A DNA stretch of 35,489 nt from Pseudomonadota bacterium (GCA_023390245.1 JAEWDF010000062.1:1-35489); one strand, 5' to 3'. Shown: positions 17,010-26,231, counted from the stretch's first letter. Program-made: numbers and translations. Notes: a model not told the origin generated them from the sequence alone.

Positions 17010-19229
17010 TTAGAAGTCTATCGACAGCCGCACGCCGTAGGTGCGGCCCTGGCTGGGCGAGGTGGTCGGACGGGCCGAACCGTTGAAGCCGTTGCGCGTC
17101 TCTTCATAGTAGGTGTCGAAGAGGTTGCGGACCCAAAGGCCCGCCCGCCAGTTGGCGTTCGACGGGCCGATGCTGAAGTTGGCGTTCCATAGCCAGTACG
17201 CGTCGATAATCGACGAGGACGTGACGGAATACAGTTCATCCCGATAATTGTAGTTGGTTTCGGCGCGCAGATCCCAACCTGACATTCCCCAATCATAGGC
17301 GATCGAGCCGCCGTAGTTCATCTTTGGGAAAGCCAGGCGTTCGCCCGAGCGGTCGTTGGCGATGATGACATCCCAGGGACCGTTCGGCGGATTGGCGGCG
17401 TCGGTCGCTGGCCCGTCGATGGCGAAGTATTCGTCGTACTCGCCGGTCTTGTAGCCCAGATTTTGGCTGATGGTCAGGCCGTCGACCGGAACCCAGGTCA
17501 GTTCGACTTCGCCGCCCCAGATGTGTGACTTGGGCACATTGGTGATCTTGCCCAGCCGGCCCGTGTCGCGGCTGTATTCCAGACCCTGAACCTGCTGATT
17601 CTTGTAATCATAATAGAACAGGGCGCCGTTCACGCGGAGGCGACGGTCGAACAGGTCAGACTTGATCCCCGTCTCATAGGCGATGACGATTTCGGGCTTG
17701 AACGGGGTCGCGGATGTTGCGTTGTAGGTGGTGAAGCCGCCGGACTTCACGCCGCGCGCCACGCTGGCGTAGAACAGGGCGTCGTCCGCGAGCTTGTATT
17801 CCAGACCAAGGCGGCCGGACACCTCGTCCAGGTCGGTATCATAGGTGACGGCCGCTGGCGGCGGGGCCGGCTCGACATAGGTGCCGCCGCTGCGCAGGGT
17901 CCGCTCCTCCGTCTCCCATCGCAGGCCGGCGATCAGGTTCAGGCGGTCCGTGACCTGGTAGGAGTTATGGGTGAAGACCCCGAAGGCCGACACCGACTGT
18001 TCATACTGTGTATTGATCAGGGTCGCGAGGCCCCGGAACTCGGTGTAGAAGCCGCCGTCATTGCTCTCGTCGGCGTAGTGGGCGCCGATCATCCAATGGA
18101 AGGGGCCGTCACGGTTCGAACTGAGCCGGAGCTCTTGCTCGAATACATTGATCTCATTGTAGAATAAAACGTTCGACTCGTGGAAGCGCGTGCCGTCCCA
18201 GTCGTTGAACTCCTTGCGTGAGAAGGTCTGATAGGCGGTGATGGAGGTCAGATCGGCCCAACCCAGGTTCGCCTTGATGCGGGCGCTGACGTCGAAGCCG
18301 TCATTGTCACGAAACGGCTTAGCGTCCGTCGAGACGCCGGCCTTGGCCGCCATCTGGGGTGAAATGCCCCAGCCGGTAATGCGCCAGGCGGTGTCGGCCG
18401 GATAGGTCACGCTGCCGTCGGCGACCGTGTAGGGGCCCAGCAGTCGGAAGCCGCGGCCGTCCGAATTGTCCACCGAATAGGTGGCGCTCAGGTCGGCGGT
18501 GACGGTTTCGCTGATGTCCCAGGTCAGCCGCCCGCGCACGGCGGTCTTGTCCAGGTCGCCGAGCTTCTCGCCGGTGTCGCGGTTATACTGCCAGGCGCCG
18601 CCCTGTTCGGTGACGGCGGCCAGGCGGCCCAGCAGGCTCGGCGCGATCTGGCCAGAGACATAACCCTCGACCTTGTAGCGGTTGTAGGTCCCGTATTCGG
18701 CGTTGACGCCGGCCTGGAAATCGGCCGTCGGGGCGTTGGTGATGATATTGACCGCGCCGCCGGTGGTGTTGCGGCCATACAGGGTGCCCTGCGGGCCGCG
18801 CAGAACCTCCATGCGCGCGATGTCGAACAGGGCGCCCTGGGTGGTCACCGTATAGGGGTGGGCCACTTCATCGACGTAGATGCCGACGGTGGAGGCGTTG
18901 TTCGAGGAATATTCGCGCGCGCCGATGCCGCGGATGCGGAACTGGGGCTGGCCGCCGCCGAACTGGCTGTCGACCTCCATGTTGGGGACGGCGTTCTCCA
19001 GGTCGTTGACGACCGAAATGCCCTTTTCATCCAGCTGCTCGCCGCCGACGACGCTGAGCGAGACGCCGACGTCCTGGCTGGCCTGTTCCCGGCGCTGGGC
19101 GGTGACGATGATGTCGTCGACGCGGGTCGCCGTATGATCCTGTGCGCGAGGTTCGGATTGAGCGTTCGCGGCGGTACAGAAAGCAATCGTCAGCAGGCTG
19201 ACGGATGATGTTAGGATTTTCGTCTTCAT
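17010..19229 (-). CDS. TonB-dependent outer-membrane receptor (first copy)
   Basis: This 739-residue receptor imports a ligand across the outer membrane using TonB energy. It has a Sec signal (MKTKILTSSVSLLTIAFCTAANAQ), a TonB-box region (VDDIIVTAQRREQASQDVGVSLSVV), a plug domain with NDLENAVPNM, VGIYVDEVAH and VLRGPQGTLYGRNTTGGAVNI, then a 22-strand-type barrel ending in an aromatic residue (RLSIDF). GAGGGGGAC precedes the ATG. The gene begins 26 bp after the aminotransferase stop, so the two are probably one transcript. It resembles the second receptor closely in the plug but the barrels differ, for example in loops. No metal-siderophore marker is evident; sphingomonad/Caulobacter receptors of this type commonly import organic carbon compounds. 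Confidence 0.95.
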   Translation of the reverse strand: MKTKILTSSVSLLTIAFCTAANAQSEPRAQDHTATRVDDIIVTAQRREQASQDVGVSLSVVGGEQLDEKGISVVNDLENAVPNMEVDSQFGGGQPQFRIRGIGAREYSSNNASTVGIYVDEVAHPYTVTTQGALFDIARMEVLRGPQGTLYGRNTTGGAVNIITNAPTADFQAGVNAEYGTYNRYKVEGYVSGQIAPSLLGRLAAVTEQGGAWQYNRDTGEKLGDLDKTAVRGRLTWDISETVTADLSATYSVDNSDGRGFRLLGPYTVADGSVTYPADTAWRITGWGISPQMAAKAGVSTDAKPFRDNDGFDVSARIKANLGWADLTSITAYQTFSRKEFNDWDGTRFHESNVLFYNEINVFEQELRLSSNRDGPFHWMIGAHYADESNDGGFYTEFRGLATLINTQYEQSVSAFGVFTHNSYQVTDRLNLIAGLRWETEERTLRSGGTYVEPAPPPAAVTYDTDLDEVSGRLGLEYKLADDALFYASVARGVKSGGFTTYNATSATPFKPEIVIAYETGIKSDLFDRRLRVNGALFYYDYKNQQVQGLEYSRDTGRLGKITNVPKSHIWGGEVELTWVPVDGLTISQNLGYKTGEYDEYFAIDGPATDAANPPNGPWDVIIANDRSGERLAFPKMNYGGSIAYDWGMSGWDLRAETNYNYRDELYSVTSSSIIDAYWLWNANFSIGPSNANWRAGLWVRNLFDTYYEETRNGFNGSARPTTSPSQGRTYGVRLSIDF

Positions 19230-19255
19230 TTTGTCCCCCTCAAGACAGACATGAA

Positions 19256-20575
19256 CTACGGCGTTTGGTGGATGATTGTGGAAAGCCGGCCGATCAACTC
19301 ATCGATCTGGGCGCGGCTGATAATCAGGGGCGGCGACAGGGCGATGACATCCGCCGTCACCCTGATCAGGATTCCTTCGTCGAAGGCGCGGTGGAACACC
19401 TCGGTCGCGCGTGCGCCGGGCGCCTCGGGGCGCGGGGCCAGTTCGACGGCGGCGACCAGGCCCATGTCGCGAATGTCGATGACGTGGGGCAGGCCCTTCA
19501 GGTCGTGCACCGCGTCCTGCCAGTAGGGCGTCAGCTCGGCCGCGCGCTGGAACAGGCCTTCGCTCTCGTAGACATCCAGCGTCGCCAGCCCCGCTGCGGC
19601 CGCCAGCGGGTGGCCGGAATAGGTGTAGCCGTGGAAGAATTCGATTCCCGGCGCGGCCGCGCCCTCGACCACGGCCTGATAGACGGCGGCGCTGACGCCG
19701 ACCGCTCCCATGGGCACGGCGCCGTTGGTCAGTCCCTTGGCGCAGGTCAGCAGGTCGGGGGTGACGCCCAGCGCCTCGGCCGCCGTCAGGGCCCCCAGGC
19801 GGCCGAAGCCGGTGATGACCTCGTCAAAGATCAGCAGGATGTCGTGCCGCGCCGTGATCTCGCGCAGCCGCTCCAGATAGCCGACCGGCGGCACGATGAC
19901 GCCGGCCGAGCCGGACATGGGCTCGACGATCACGGCGGCGATGGTTTCGGCGCCATGGGTCTCGATCAGCGCTTCCAGTTCGTCGGCCAGGTGAAGGCCC
20001 CAGGTCGGCCGGCCGCGCGTGAAGGCGGCCTCTTCGATATTCAGCGTGTGCGACAGGTGGTCGACGCCGGGCAGGGTGGGAAAGCCGCGCCGGTTGTTCT
20101 CCAGGCCGCCGACGGAAATGCCGCCGAAGCCGACGCCGTGATAGCCCTTCTGGCGGCCGATCAGGCGGGTGCGGTTCTCGAACCCTCGGGCCCGCTGATA
20201 GGCGAAGGCGATCTTGAGCGCGGTGTCCACCGCCTCGGAGCCTGAGCCGGCGAAGAAGACGTGGTTCAGGTCGCCGGGCAGCCGCATCGCCAGGCGCGAC
20301 GCCAGTTCGAAGGCCAGCGGATGGCCCAGCTGGAAGGTCGGAGCGTAGTCGAGAACCTCGGCTTGGCGCTGGATGGCCTCGACGATGGGCTGGCGCGCAT
20401 GGCCGGCGTTGACGCACCACAGGCCCGCCGTCCCGTCCAGCACCGCCCGACCGTCGGGCGTGAAGTAATGCATGTCCTTGGCCGAGGCGAAAAGGCGCGG
20501 CTGGACCTTGAACGCCCTGTTCGCCGTGAACGGCATCCAGAAGGGATCAAGGTCGTTGGCGGCCCTGCCGGTCAT
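19256..20575 (-). CDS. Class III omega-amino acid:pyruvate aminotransferase
   Basis: This is a 439-residue PLP-dependent, fold-type I enzyme that transfers the terminal amino group of omega-amino acids (beta-alanine, and often 4- or 6-carbon homologues) to pyruvate, giving a semialdehyde and alanine. The N-terminus DLDPFWMPFTANRAFK, the motif GTAGLWCVNAGH, FAGSGSEAVDTALK (108-121), VEPMSGSAGVIVPP, DEVITGFGRLG (251-261) and the PLP lysine in CAKGLTNGAVPMG (Lys280) match the omega-APT subgroup. The frame extends to 20653, but ATG 20575 has a GAGG ribosome binding site 8 bp upstream and gives the normal length. It sits between two TonB receptors. Together with the CoA-acylating semialdehyde dehydrogenase at 28717 it would convert beta-alanine to acetyl-CoA. 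Confidence 0.92.
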   Translation of the reverse strand: MTGRAANDLDPFWMPFTANRAFKVQPRLFASAKDMHYFTPDGRAVLDGTAGLWCVNAGHARQPIVEAIQRQAEVLDYAPTFQLGHPLAFELASRLAMRLPGDLNHVFFAGSGSEAVDTALKIAFAYQRARGFENRTRLIGRQKGYHGVGFGGISVGGLENNRRGFPTLPGVDHLSHTLNIEEAAFTRGRPTWGLHLADELEALIETHGAETIAAVIVEPMSGSAGVIVPPVGYLERLREITARHDILLIFDEVITGFGRLGALTAAEALGVTPDLLTCAKGLTNGAVPMGAVGVSAAVYQAVVEGAAAPGIEFFHGYTYSGHPLAAAAGLATLDVYESEGLFQRAAELTPYWQDAVHDLKGLPHVIDIRDMGLVAAVELAPRPEAPGARATEVFHRAFDEGILIRVTADVIALSPPLIISRAQIDELIGRLSTIIHQTP

Positions 20576-20707
20576 GGGGTCATCCTCGCTTTGAAAAGCA
20601 GTAGCGGACGAACGGCTCCCAAAGGAAAGACTGTTATTGCCTCTTCTCATCATATTGAAATCAGTAATCTTCTTATCCGCACGATCAGGATTGTGAGCGT
20701 CTTCAAA
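20576..20707 (-). promoter_or_regulatory. AT-rich upstream region of the aminotransferase gene
   Basis: This region is much less GC-rich than its surroundings, particularly 20640-20700, and includes ATTGAAAT (20655-20662), a one-base variant of an octamer seen upstream of the second receptor gene and of mmsA. It probably holds the promoter of the aminotransferase-receptor unit; -35 and -10 boxes could not be assigned safely. Confidence 0.4.
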
Positions 20708-20748
20708 CCTCTCGCGTACACGTCGGCGACCGCCTTGTCCGCGAGAGG
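20708..20748 (-). terminator. Hairpin terminator of the second TonB receptor gene
   Basis: CCTCTCGCG (20708-20716) and CGCGAGAGG (20740-20748) form a perfect 9-bp stem around a 23-nt loop that itself contains GGCG-AC-CGCC. Reading on the minus strand the stem is followed by TTTG. It starts a few bases after the receptor stop codon at 20753. Confidence 0.5.
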
Positions 20749-20752
20749 TGGA

Positions 20753-22963
20753 TCAATATTGCAGGCTCAGGCGCACGCCGATCGTGCGCGGACGGCCCGG
20801 CTGGGCGATGTCGGCGCTCGTGAAGAAGTTGCGCGTCAGGTCGTAGTCCTGGTCGAACAGGTTGCGGGCCCAGAAGGCGATCGACCAGTTGGCGTTCTCG
20901 GGCCCGACCGTCACGCTGGCGTTGGCCAGCCAATAGGACGGGACATCGTATTTGACGCCCAGCCAGGACGGATAGTCGTCGCGATAGCTGTAGTTGGTCT
21001 CGGCCGTGACGGCGAAGCCGCTAAGCGTCCAGTCGTAGCTGACGGAGCCGGAATAGCTCCAGGCCGGGAACAGGATCGGATCGCCGGACATGTCGACATA
21101 GACGGCTTCGCCGGCCAGGCGGGAAGCCGCGACGTCCATGGCCTCGTACTCGTCGTACTCGCCCTTCTTGTAGCTGAGCGACTGGCTGATCCTGAGCCCC
21201 GAAACCGGACGCAGCACGGCTTCCAGTTCCGCCCCCCAGATGTGGGACGAAGGCACGTTGGTGAAGCGGCCGACCGGCCCGTTCTGGCCCCACACCGCCG
21301 ACAGGACCTGCTGATCGGTGTAGTCATAGTAATAGGCCGCGCCGTTCAACTGGAACGACCGCGACGGGTCGGCCTTGAACCCCGCCTCGTAGGCCCAGAG
21401 GATTTCCGGGTTGAACGGCTCGATGCCGCTGCGGTCGCCGGTATTGTAGGTGGTGAAGCCGCCCGACTTGGCGCCCCGGCTGGCCGAGCCGTAGATCAGG
21501 ACGTTGTCGGCGGGCTTGAACTCCAGCGCCGCCTTGCCGGTCAGCGGCGTCATCTTGGTGTCGACCGAGGTGGGCGGCAAGGCGGTGGCGCCGCCGAAGG
21601 CCGAGCCGAAGCCCTGAAGCTCGCGGGTTTCCTCCTCGTAGCGCAGGCCGAGAATGGCCTTCCACCGCTCGGCGAAAGCGTATTCGGCCTGGCCGAACAG
21701 GCTCCAGGACTCGACCGACTGGTCGTAGGTGACCTGGGCGTAGGTGCCATAGATGTCGGTGAAGTCCGAGTAGTAGCGTTCGTTCAGCTTCTGCTTCGAA
21801 TAGTAGAAGCCCGTTACCCAAGTCAGCGGGCTATCGTTGTCGGAGGCCAGGCGCAATTCCTGCGACACCACGTCGACGTCGCTGCCGAAGAAGGTGTCGG
21901 CCTCGACCGAGGGGCTGGAGTCCCAGTCGCCGTATTCGCTGCGGTCCAGGGTCTCGTAGCTGGTGATGCTGGTCAGGGCCATGCCGTTCAGCGCCAGGTT
22001 GGCGTTCAGCGAGGTTCCCCACGAGGTATTGTCGCGGCCCGGCTTGGCGTCGGGATCGCGGCCGATCGAGGCGGCGAAACGCGGCGACATGCCCCAGCCC
22101 GTCTTGGAATGATCCTTGTCGGCCGGAATGACCGGACCGGCGCCCAGGCGGGTGTGCAGGTCGCTGAGCAGGTAGAGGCCCTGGTTCTCCGACTTGTCGA
22201 CGCCGCCGTGGACATCCAGCAGGAAGGACAGGCTTTCGCTCGGGGCCCACGCGATCAGGGCGCGAGCGCCGGTGCGGTCGGCGTCGCCCAGGCTTTCGCC
22301 CGTGTCGCGATTGCGCTGCCAGGCGCCGCCCTGTTCCGTCGATACGGCCAAGCGGGCGCGTAGGGTCGAGGCCACGGGGCCGGACACGTAGCCCTCGGCC
22401 CGGAACTGCTCGAACGTCCCCCATTCGGTCATCAGGCCGGCCGCCAGGCTCTCGGTCGGGCGCTTGGTGACGAAGCTGATGGCGCCGCCGGTGGTGTTGC
22501 GGCCGTACAGCGTGCCCTGCGGCCCGCGCAGCACCTCGACCCGGTCGATGTCGAAGATCAGCCCCTGGGTCATCACCGGGACCGGATAGGCGACCTCGTT
22601 CACATAGACGCCGACGGTGGGCGAGTTGTTGGAGGCGTAGTCCTGAAAGCCCACGCCGCGCATCCGGAACTGGGCCGCGCCGCCGCCGAAGGCCGGCTCG
22701 ACCTCCAGGTTCGGCGTGGCGTTCTGCAGCTGGTTGACGTTGGTGACGCCCTGCTGCGTCAGGCTTTCGCCGCTGAGGACGCTGAGCGCGATACCCACGT
22801 CCTGGGCCGCCTGCTCGCGGCGCTGGGCGGTGACGATGACGTCGTCGACCATGGCGGGGCGGTCGGACTGCGCCTCTTGCGCCAGGGCGCTGGGGGCCGG
22901 GACCAGGGTGGAAGACAGGGCGGTGAGCGCCCCGACGGATACGCTGACCAAAAGACGATTCAT
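20753..22963 (-). CDS. TonB-dependent outer-membrane receptor (second copy)
   Basis: This is a 736-residue TonB-dependent receptor with Sec signal (MNRLLVSVSVGALTALSSTLVPAPSALAQ), TonB-box region VDDVIVTAQRREQAAQDVGIALSVL, plug motifs NQLQNATPNLEVEPAFGGGAAQFRMRG, VGVYVNEVAYP and VLRGPQGTLYGRNTTGGAISF, and a barrel ending LRLSLQY, with a terminal aromatic residue. The frame runs upstream to 23098, but the ATG at 22963 is directly before the signal peptide and has AGAAGGGATGAGG as ribosome binding site. It is clearly paralogous to the receptor at 17010 and lies downstream of the XRE-cupin regulator gene with a 280-bp gap holding an inverted repeat. Confidence 0.95.
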   Translation of the reverse strand: MNRLLVSVSVGALTALSSTLVPAPSALAQEAQSDRPAMVDDVIVTAQRREQAAQDVGIALSVLSGESLTQQGVTNVNQLQNATPNLEVEPAFGGGAAQFRMRGVGFQDYASNNSPTVGVYVNEVAYPVPVMTQGLIFDIDRVEVLRGPQGTLYGRNTTGGAISFVTKRPTESLAAGLMTEWGTFEQFRAEGYVSGPVASTLRARLAVSTEQGGAWQRNRDTGESLGDADRTGARALIAWAPSESLSFLLDVHGGVDKSENQGLYLLSDLHTRLGAGPVIPADKDHSKTGWGMSPRFAASIGRDPDAKPGRDNTSWGTSLNANLALNGMALTSITSYETLDRSEYGDWDSSPSVEADTFFGSDVDVVSQELRLASDNDSPLTWVTGFYYSKQKLNERYYSDFTDIYGTYAQVTYDQSVESWSLFGQAEYAFAERWKAILGLRYEEETRELQGFGSAFGGATALPPTSVDTKMTPLTGKAALEFKPADNVLIYGSASRGAKSGGFTTYNTGDRSGIEPFNPEILWAYEAGFKADPSRSFQLNGAAYYYDYTDQQVLSAVWGQNGPVGRFTNVPSSHIWGAELEAVLRPVSGLRISQSLSYKKGEYDEYEAMDVAASRLAGEAVYVDMSGDPILFPAWSYSGSVSYDWTLSGFAVTAETNYSYRDDYPSWLGVKYDVPSYWLANASVTVGPENANWSIAFWARNLFDQDYDLTRNFFTSADIAQPGRPRTIGVRLSLQY

Positions 22964-23192
22964 CGCCTCATCCCTTCTTGGCGCCGCATGGATCGTTCTG
23001 AGCGATCTTGCGCGGCTTGCGGCGAGACAAGGGGCTCGCCATCCCTGCATCCAACGTCGGATCGGGAGCATTGCGCCCTGCGGCGCTCGCCGCCTCACCT
23101 CCGCCGCTTATCCCAGTCTCATGCACGAAGTAGCTGGCGAAACGCGGGATGCGGCAAGCCTATTTCTTTACCGGTGCAAATCCCTGACATGT

Positions 23193-23229
23193 ATTGGAAT
23201 TATAATTTCTTGATCAAAATTCCGATCAA
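23193..23229. promoter_or_regulatory. Putative operator upstream of the second receptor gene
   Basis: In an AT-rich stretch lies the inverted repeat TTGATC-N8-GATCAA (23210-23215 and 23224-23229), next to ATTGGAAT (23193-23200). It is between the regulator's stop (23244) and the receptor start (22963), so it is a plausible site for the XRE-cupin protein. The rest of the 22964-23243 gap shows nothing else clear. Confidence 0.45.
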
Positions 23230-23243
23230 TCCAAGCAGATCGG

Positions 23244-23810
23244 TCAGAAGGTCGGGGGCGTACAGGCGCTGATGACCACGCACGGGGCGTCGCCGACATT
23301 GCGGAACCGGTGCGGCAGGACGCTGGGAAACAGATAGCCGTCGCCGGCCTTCAGCACACGCGACTGGCCGTCCACGGTGACCTCCAGCCGGCCGGAAATG
23401 ATCAGTCCGCCTTCCTCGCCTTCATGGGACAGCAGGACCCGGCCGCTGTCCGAGCCGGGCTGGTAGGTCTCGTAGAGAATCTGCAGGCTGCTGTCGTGGC
23501 CGGAGCCGAGCTGGCGGTAGGAGACATCGCCGCGCGAGATGTCGGTCAGTTCGTCGTGGCGATAGAAGTATTTGGTCGGGGTCTCGAATTCCGAATTGAA
23601 GAACTCGCCCAGCGACACGCCCGCCGCGTCCAGCAGCCGCTTCAGCGAGCCGACCGAGGGGCTGGTGCGGCCGCTTTCGACCAGGCTGACGGTGCTGGAC
23701 GGAACACCGGCCTTGCGGGCCAGCGCCCTCTGCGACAGGCCTAGCCGATCCCGCAACGCCCTCAGGCGCGGGCCGATGATGTTCTCTTCGTCCGTATCGC
23801 CGCGCGCCAC
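23244..23810 (-). CDS. XRE-family regulator with C-terminal cupin domain (PuuR-like)
   Basis: This is a 188-residue transcription factor. Residues 14-68 are a helix-turn-helix of the Cro/XRE type (RLRALRDRLGLSQRALARKAGVPSSTVSLVESGRTSPSVGSLKRLL). Residues about 115-183 are a cupin (SHEGEEGGLIISGRLEV, AGDGYLFPSVLPHRFRNVG) that usually binds the inducer. PuuR of putrescine catabolism has this architecture, and relatives often control amine or amino-acid degradation genes next to them. The start is GTG with GGAG nine bases upstream, 5 bp after the M20 gene, making it the last gene of the five-gene operon. It likely controls this operon, the receptor/aminotransferase genes and perhaps mmsA; that is inference from position. 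Confidence 0.92.
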   Translation of the reverse strand: MARGDTDEENIIGPRLRALRDRLGLSQRALARKAGVPSSTVSLVESGRTSPSVGSLKRLLDAAGVSLGEFFNSEFETPTKYFYRHDELTDISRGDVSYRQLGSGHDSSLQILYETYQPGSDSGRVLLSHEGEEGGLIISGRLEVTVDGQSRVLKAGDGYLFPSVLPHRFRNVGDAPCVVISACTPPTF

Positions 23811-23815
23811 GCCGC

Positions 23816-25102
23816 CTAGCTCCGTCTGCGGGTCAGCAGGTCATAGGCCGCGCGAGCCATGACCTTGGCCGAGTTGGTCATGTCGTCGATCCCGACCCAT
23901 TCGTCCGGCTGGTGCGCCAGGTCCAGCACGCCGGGGCCGTAGGCGATGCAGTCCTTCAGCTTGCCGATCCGGTCGATGTGCTTCTGGTCATAGGTGCCGG
24001 GGGAGCAGACGAACTTGGCCTTCTTGCCGAGCACCGTCTCGATGGCGGCGGCGGTCGTGCTGGCCACGGGACCGTCGCGGTCGGCCATGCTGGGCGCCAC
24101 CTGGAACAGGTCGCGCATTTCATAGCGGAAGCCGTGGCGCTGGGCCGCCAGACCGTCGAGGATGGCCTTCACCTCGCCCTTCACCTCCTCCAGCGTCTCC
24201 TCGATCAGGAAGCGGCGGTCGATGACCATGCGGCTGGAATCGGCGACGCAGGGCGCGGGCAGGCCGTCGAAGCCCTCGGCCTGACCGCCGTGGATGGAGT
24301 TGATGTTCATCGTCGACTGGCGCGCGCCCTCGGGCACCACCGGCATGTCGGAATGGCGGGCGGCCATGGCGGGGTAGAGCTTGCTCTCGAACTCTTCCAT
24401 CACCGCGCCCATGTGGCGGATGGCCGAGTCGCCCAGGAAGGGCATGGAGCCGTGGGCGATGCGGCCCTTGGTCTCGATCTCGGCCCACCAGACGCCGCGG
24501 TGGCCGATGCAGACCCGGTCCACGTTCAGCGGCTCGGGGATGATGACGTGGTTGACGCGCGGCTCCGAGAACCAGCCGCGCTCGGCCAGATAGGCGACGC
24601 CGCCATAGCCGCCGGATTCCTCGTCCACCGTGCCGGAGATCTCCAGCGCGCCGGGCAGGGGCAGGCCGGAATCAATCAGGGCCTCGACCGCGAGGATGGA
24701 GGCGGCCAGCCCCCCCTTCATGTCGCAGGCGCCCCGGCCGTAGACGCGGCCGTCCTTCACCTCGCCGCCGAAGGGATCGACGGTCCAGCCGGACCCGACC
24801 TCGACCACGTCGATATGGCTGTTGAAATGGACGCAGGGACCGGGCTCGGAGCCCTGCCAGCGGGCGATGACGTTGGTGCGCGGGTATTGGTCGCTGTCGC
24901 CCGGCGAGCCTTCGCCGCGCACATATTCGACGGTGAAGCCGCGCGTCTTCAGCCGCTCGCCGATGTATTCGGCGCAGGGCCGATAGGCCTCGCCCGGCGG
25001 GTTGATGGTGGGGAAGCGGATCAGGTCCTGCGTCAGGGCGACCAGCTCGTCGGTGCGGCTGTCGATCAGATCCATGACGGTCTGCAGGGTGGAGGCGCTC
25101 AT
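23816..25102 (-). CDS. M20-family ArgE/DapE-type deacylase
   Basis: This is a 428-residue zinc amidohydrolase that removes an acyl group from an amino group in compounds like N-acetylornithine or N-succinyl-diaminopimelate. Predicted metal ligands are His96 and Asp98 (HFNSHIDVV), Asp127 (GRGACDMKGG), Glu161/162 (GTVDEESGG) and His397 (DLAHQPDEW). Residue Asp98 and the EE pair match catalytic positions of the family. The dimerisation domain (residues about 205-315) is present. It lies 10 bp after the LeuB-like gene and 5 bp before the regulator. Its position in a catabolic operon, rather than with arg or dap genes, suggests a scavenging role: deacylation of an imported N-acyl amino compound. 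Confidence 0.9.
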   Translation of the reverse strand: MSASTLQTVMDLIDSRTDELVALTQDLIRFPTINPPGEAYRPCAEYIGERLKTRGFTVEYVRGEGSPGDSDQYPRTNVIARWQGSEPGPCVHFNSHIDVVEVGSGWTVDPFGGEVKDGRVYGRGACDMKGGLAASILAVEALIDSGLPLPGALEISGTVDEESGGYGGVAYLAERGWFSEPRVNHVIIPEPLNVDRVCIGHRGVWWAEIETKGRIAHGSMPFLGDSAIRHMGAVMEEFESKLYPAMAARHSDMPVVPEGARQSTMNINSIHGGQAEGFDGLPAPCVADSSRMVIDRRFLIEETLEEVKGEVKAILDGLAAQRHGFRYEMRDLFQVAPSMADRDGPVASTTAAAIETVLGKKAKFVCSPGTYDQKHIDRIGKLKDCIAYGPGVLDLAHQPDEWVGIDDMTNSAKVMARAAYDLLTRRRS

Positions 25103-25112
25103 CGGTCGATCC

Positions 25113-26231
25113 TCACGCGAACTCTGCGTCCAGCGCGGCCAGAACCGCGTCGGTCATCTGAAGGGTGGAGACGACGGCGACGCCCGGAGCCGCGATGTCG
25201 GGCGTGCGGACGCCGCTGGACACGACCCGCCGCACGGCGCGCTCCAGCCTGTCGGCCAGGTCTGCCCGGTCGAACGACCAGCGCAGGCATAGCGCGAGGG
25301 ACAGGATGGTCGCGATCGGGTTGGCCATGCCCTGTCCCGCGATATCGGGCGCCGAGCCGTGGATCGGCTCATACAGGCCCCGGCTGCGTCCGCCCTGACC
25401 CAAGCCTGAGAGCGAGGCGGAGGGCAGCAGGCCCAGCGAGCCCGTCAGGGCCGCCGCCGCGTCCGACAGGATGTCGCCGAACAGGTTGTCGGTGACGATG
25501 ACGTCGAACTGGTCCGGGCGCCGGACCAACTGCATGGCGCAGTTGTCCGCGTACATGTGCGACAGCTCCACGTCCGGATAGTCGGCGGCGACCTCGGTCG
25601 CCACGGCCCGCCACAGGGCGCCCGTCTCCATGACGTTGGCCTTGTCGACCGAGCAGACGCGGCGCTGGCGGGTGCGGGCCAGTTCAAAGGCCGTGCGGCA
25701 GACGCGCGCGATCTCAGCCTCCGTATAGGCCTGGGTGTCGTAGGCGCGGCGCTGGCCGTCGGGGGCGACCTCGTTGGCGCGGGGCAGGCTGAAATAGACG
25801 CCTGCGGTGGCCTCGCGCACGATCAGGATGTCGAGGCCCCGGATCAGCTCGGGCTTCAGCGCCGAGGCGTCCAGCAGTTCGTCGAAGCAGACGGCGGGGC
25901 GCAGGTTGGCGTAGAGGTCCAGCGCCTGACGCAGGCGCAGTATGCCCATCTCGGGGCGCTGGGCGCGGGGCAGGTGGTCCCACTTCGGTCCGCCGACGGC
26001 GCCGAACAGCACGGCGTCCGACGCCAGCGCCTGATCCACCACGTCCTCGGCGATGGGCGCGCCCACGGCGTCGATGCTGGCGCCGCCTGCGAGGGCCTCG
26101 CTCAGTTCAACTCGCAGCCCGGCCTTCCGCGCCCAGTCGACGACGCGCAGGGTCTCAGCGATGATCTCCGGCCCGATGCCGTCGCCGGGCAGGACCAGAA
26201 GCCTGAAGACGCGGTCAGATGCAGCGGCCAC
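25113..26231 (-). CDS. LeuB-like beta-decarboxylating dehydrogenase
   Basis: The 372-residue product belongs to the isopropylmalate/isocitrate/tartrate dehydrogenase family, NAD-dependent enzymes that oxidise and decarboxylate 2-hydroxy diacids. Motifs are LPGDGIGPEI (14-23), PEMGILRLRQALDLYANLRP (94-112), the catalytic Tyr146 and Lys197 (SVDKANVMETG), VTDNLFGDILSD (246-257) and GLYEPIHGSAPDIAGQGMANPIA. Pocket residues equivalent to those recognising the isopropyl group look LeuB-like, but the usual RELTGGIYFG reads REATAGVYFS. It starts with GTG inside the end of the SDR gene (17-bp overlap) and is followed by the M20 gene. No leuC or leuD is nearby, so it may be a catabolic paralogue rather than leucine-biosynthetic LeuB. 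Confidence 0.88.
   Translation of the reverse strand: MAAASDRVFRLLVLPGDGIGPEIIAETLRVVDWARKAGLRVELSEALAGGASIDAVGAPIAEDVVDQALASDAVLFGAVGGPKWDHLPRAQRPEMGILRLRQALDLYANLRPAVCFDELLDASALKPELIRGLDILIVREATAGVYFSLPRANEVAPDGQRRAYDTQAYTEAEIARVCRTAFELARTRQRRVCSVDKANVMETGALWRAVATEVAADYPDVELSHMYADNCAMQLVRRPDQFDVIVTDNLFGDILSDAAAALTGSLGLLPSASLSGLGQGGRSRGLYEPIHGSAPDIAGQGMANPIATILSLALCLRWSFDRADLADRLERAVRRVVSSGVRTPDIAAPGVAVVSTLQMTDAVLAALDAEFA

Noticed and set aside
22964..23098. N-terminal extension of the second TonB receptor
   Set aside because: It would place 45 basic residues before a normal signal peptide; the ATG at 22963 has a strong ribosome binding site.
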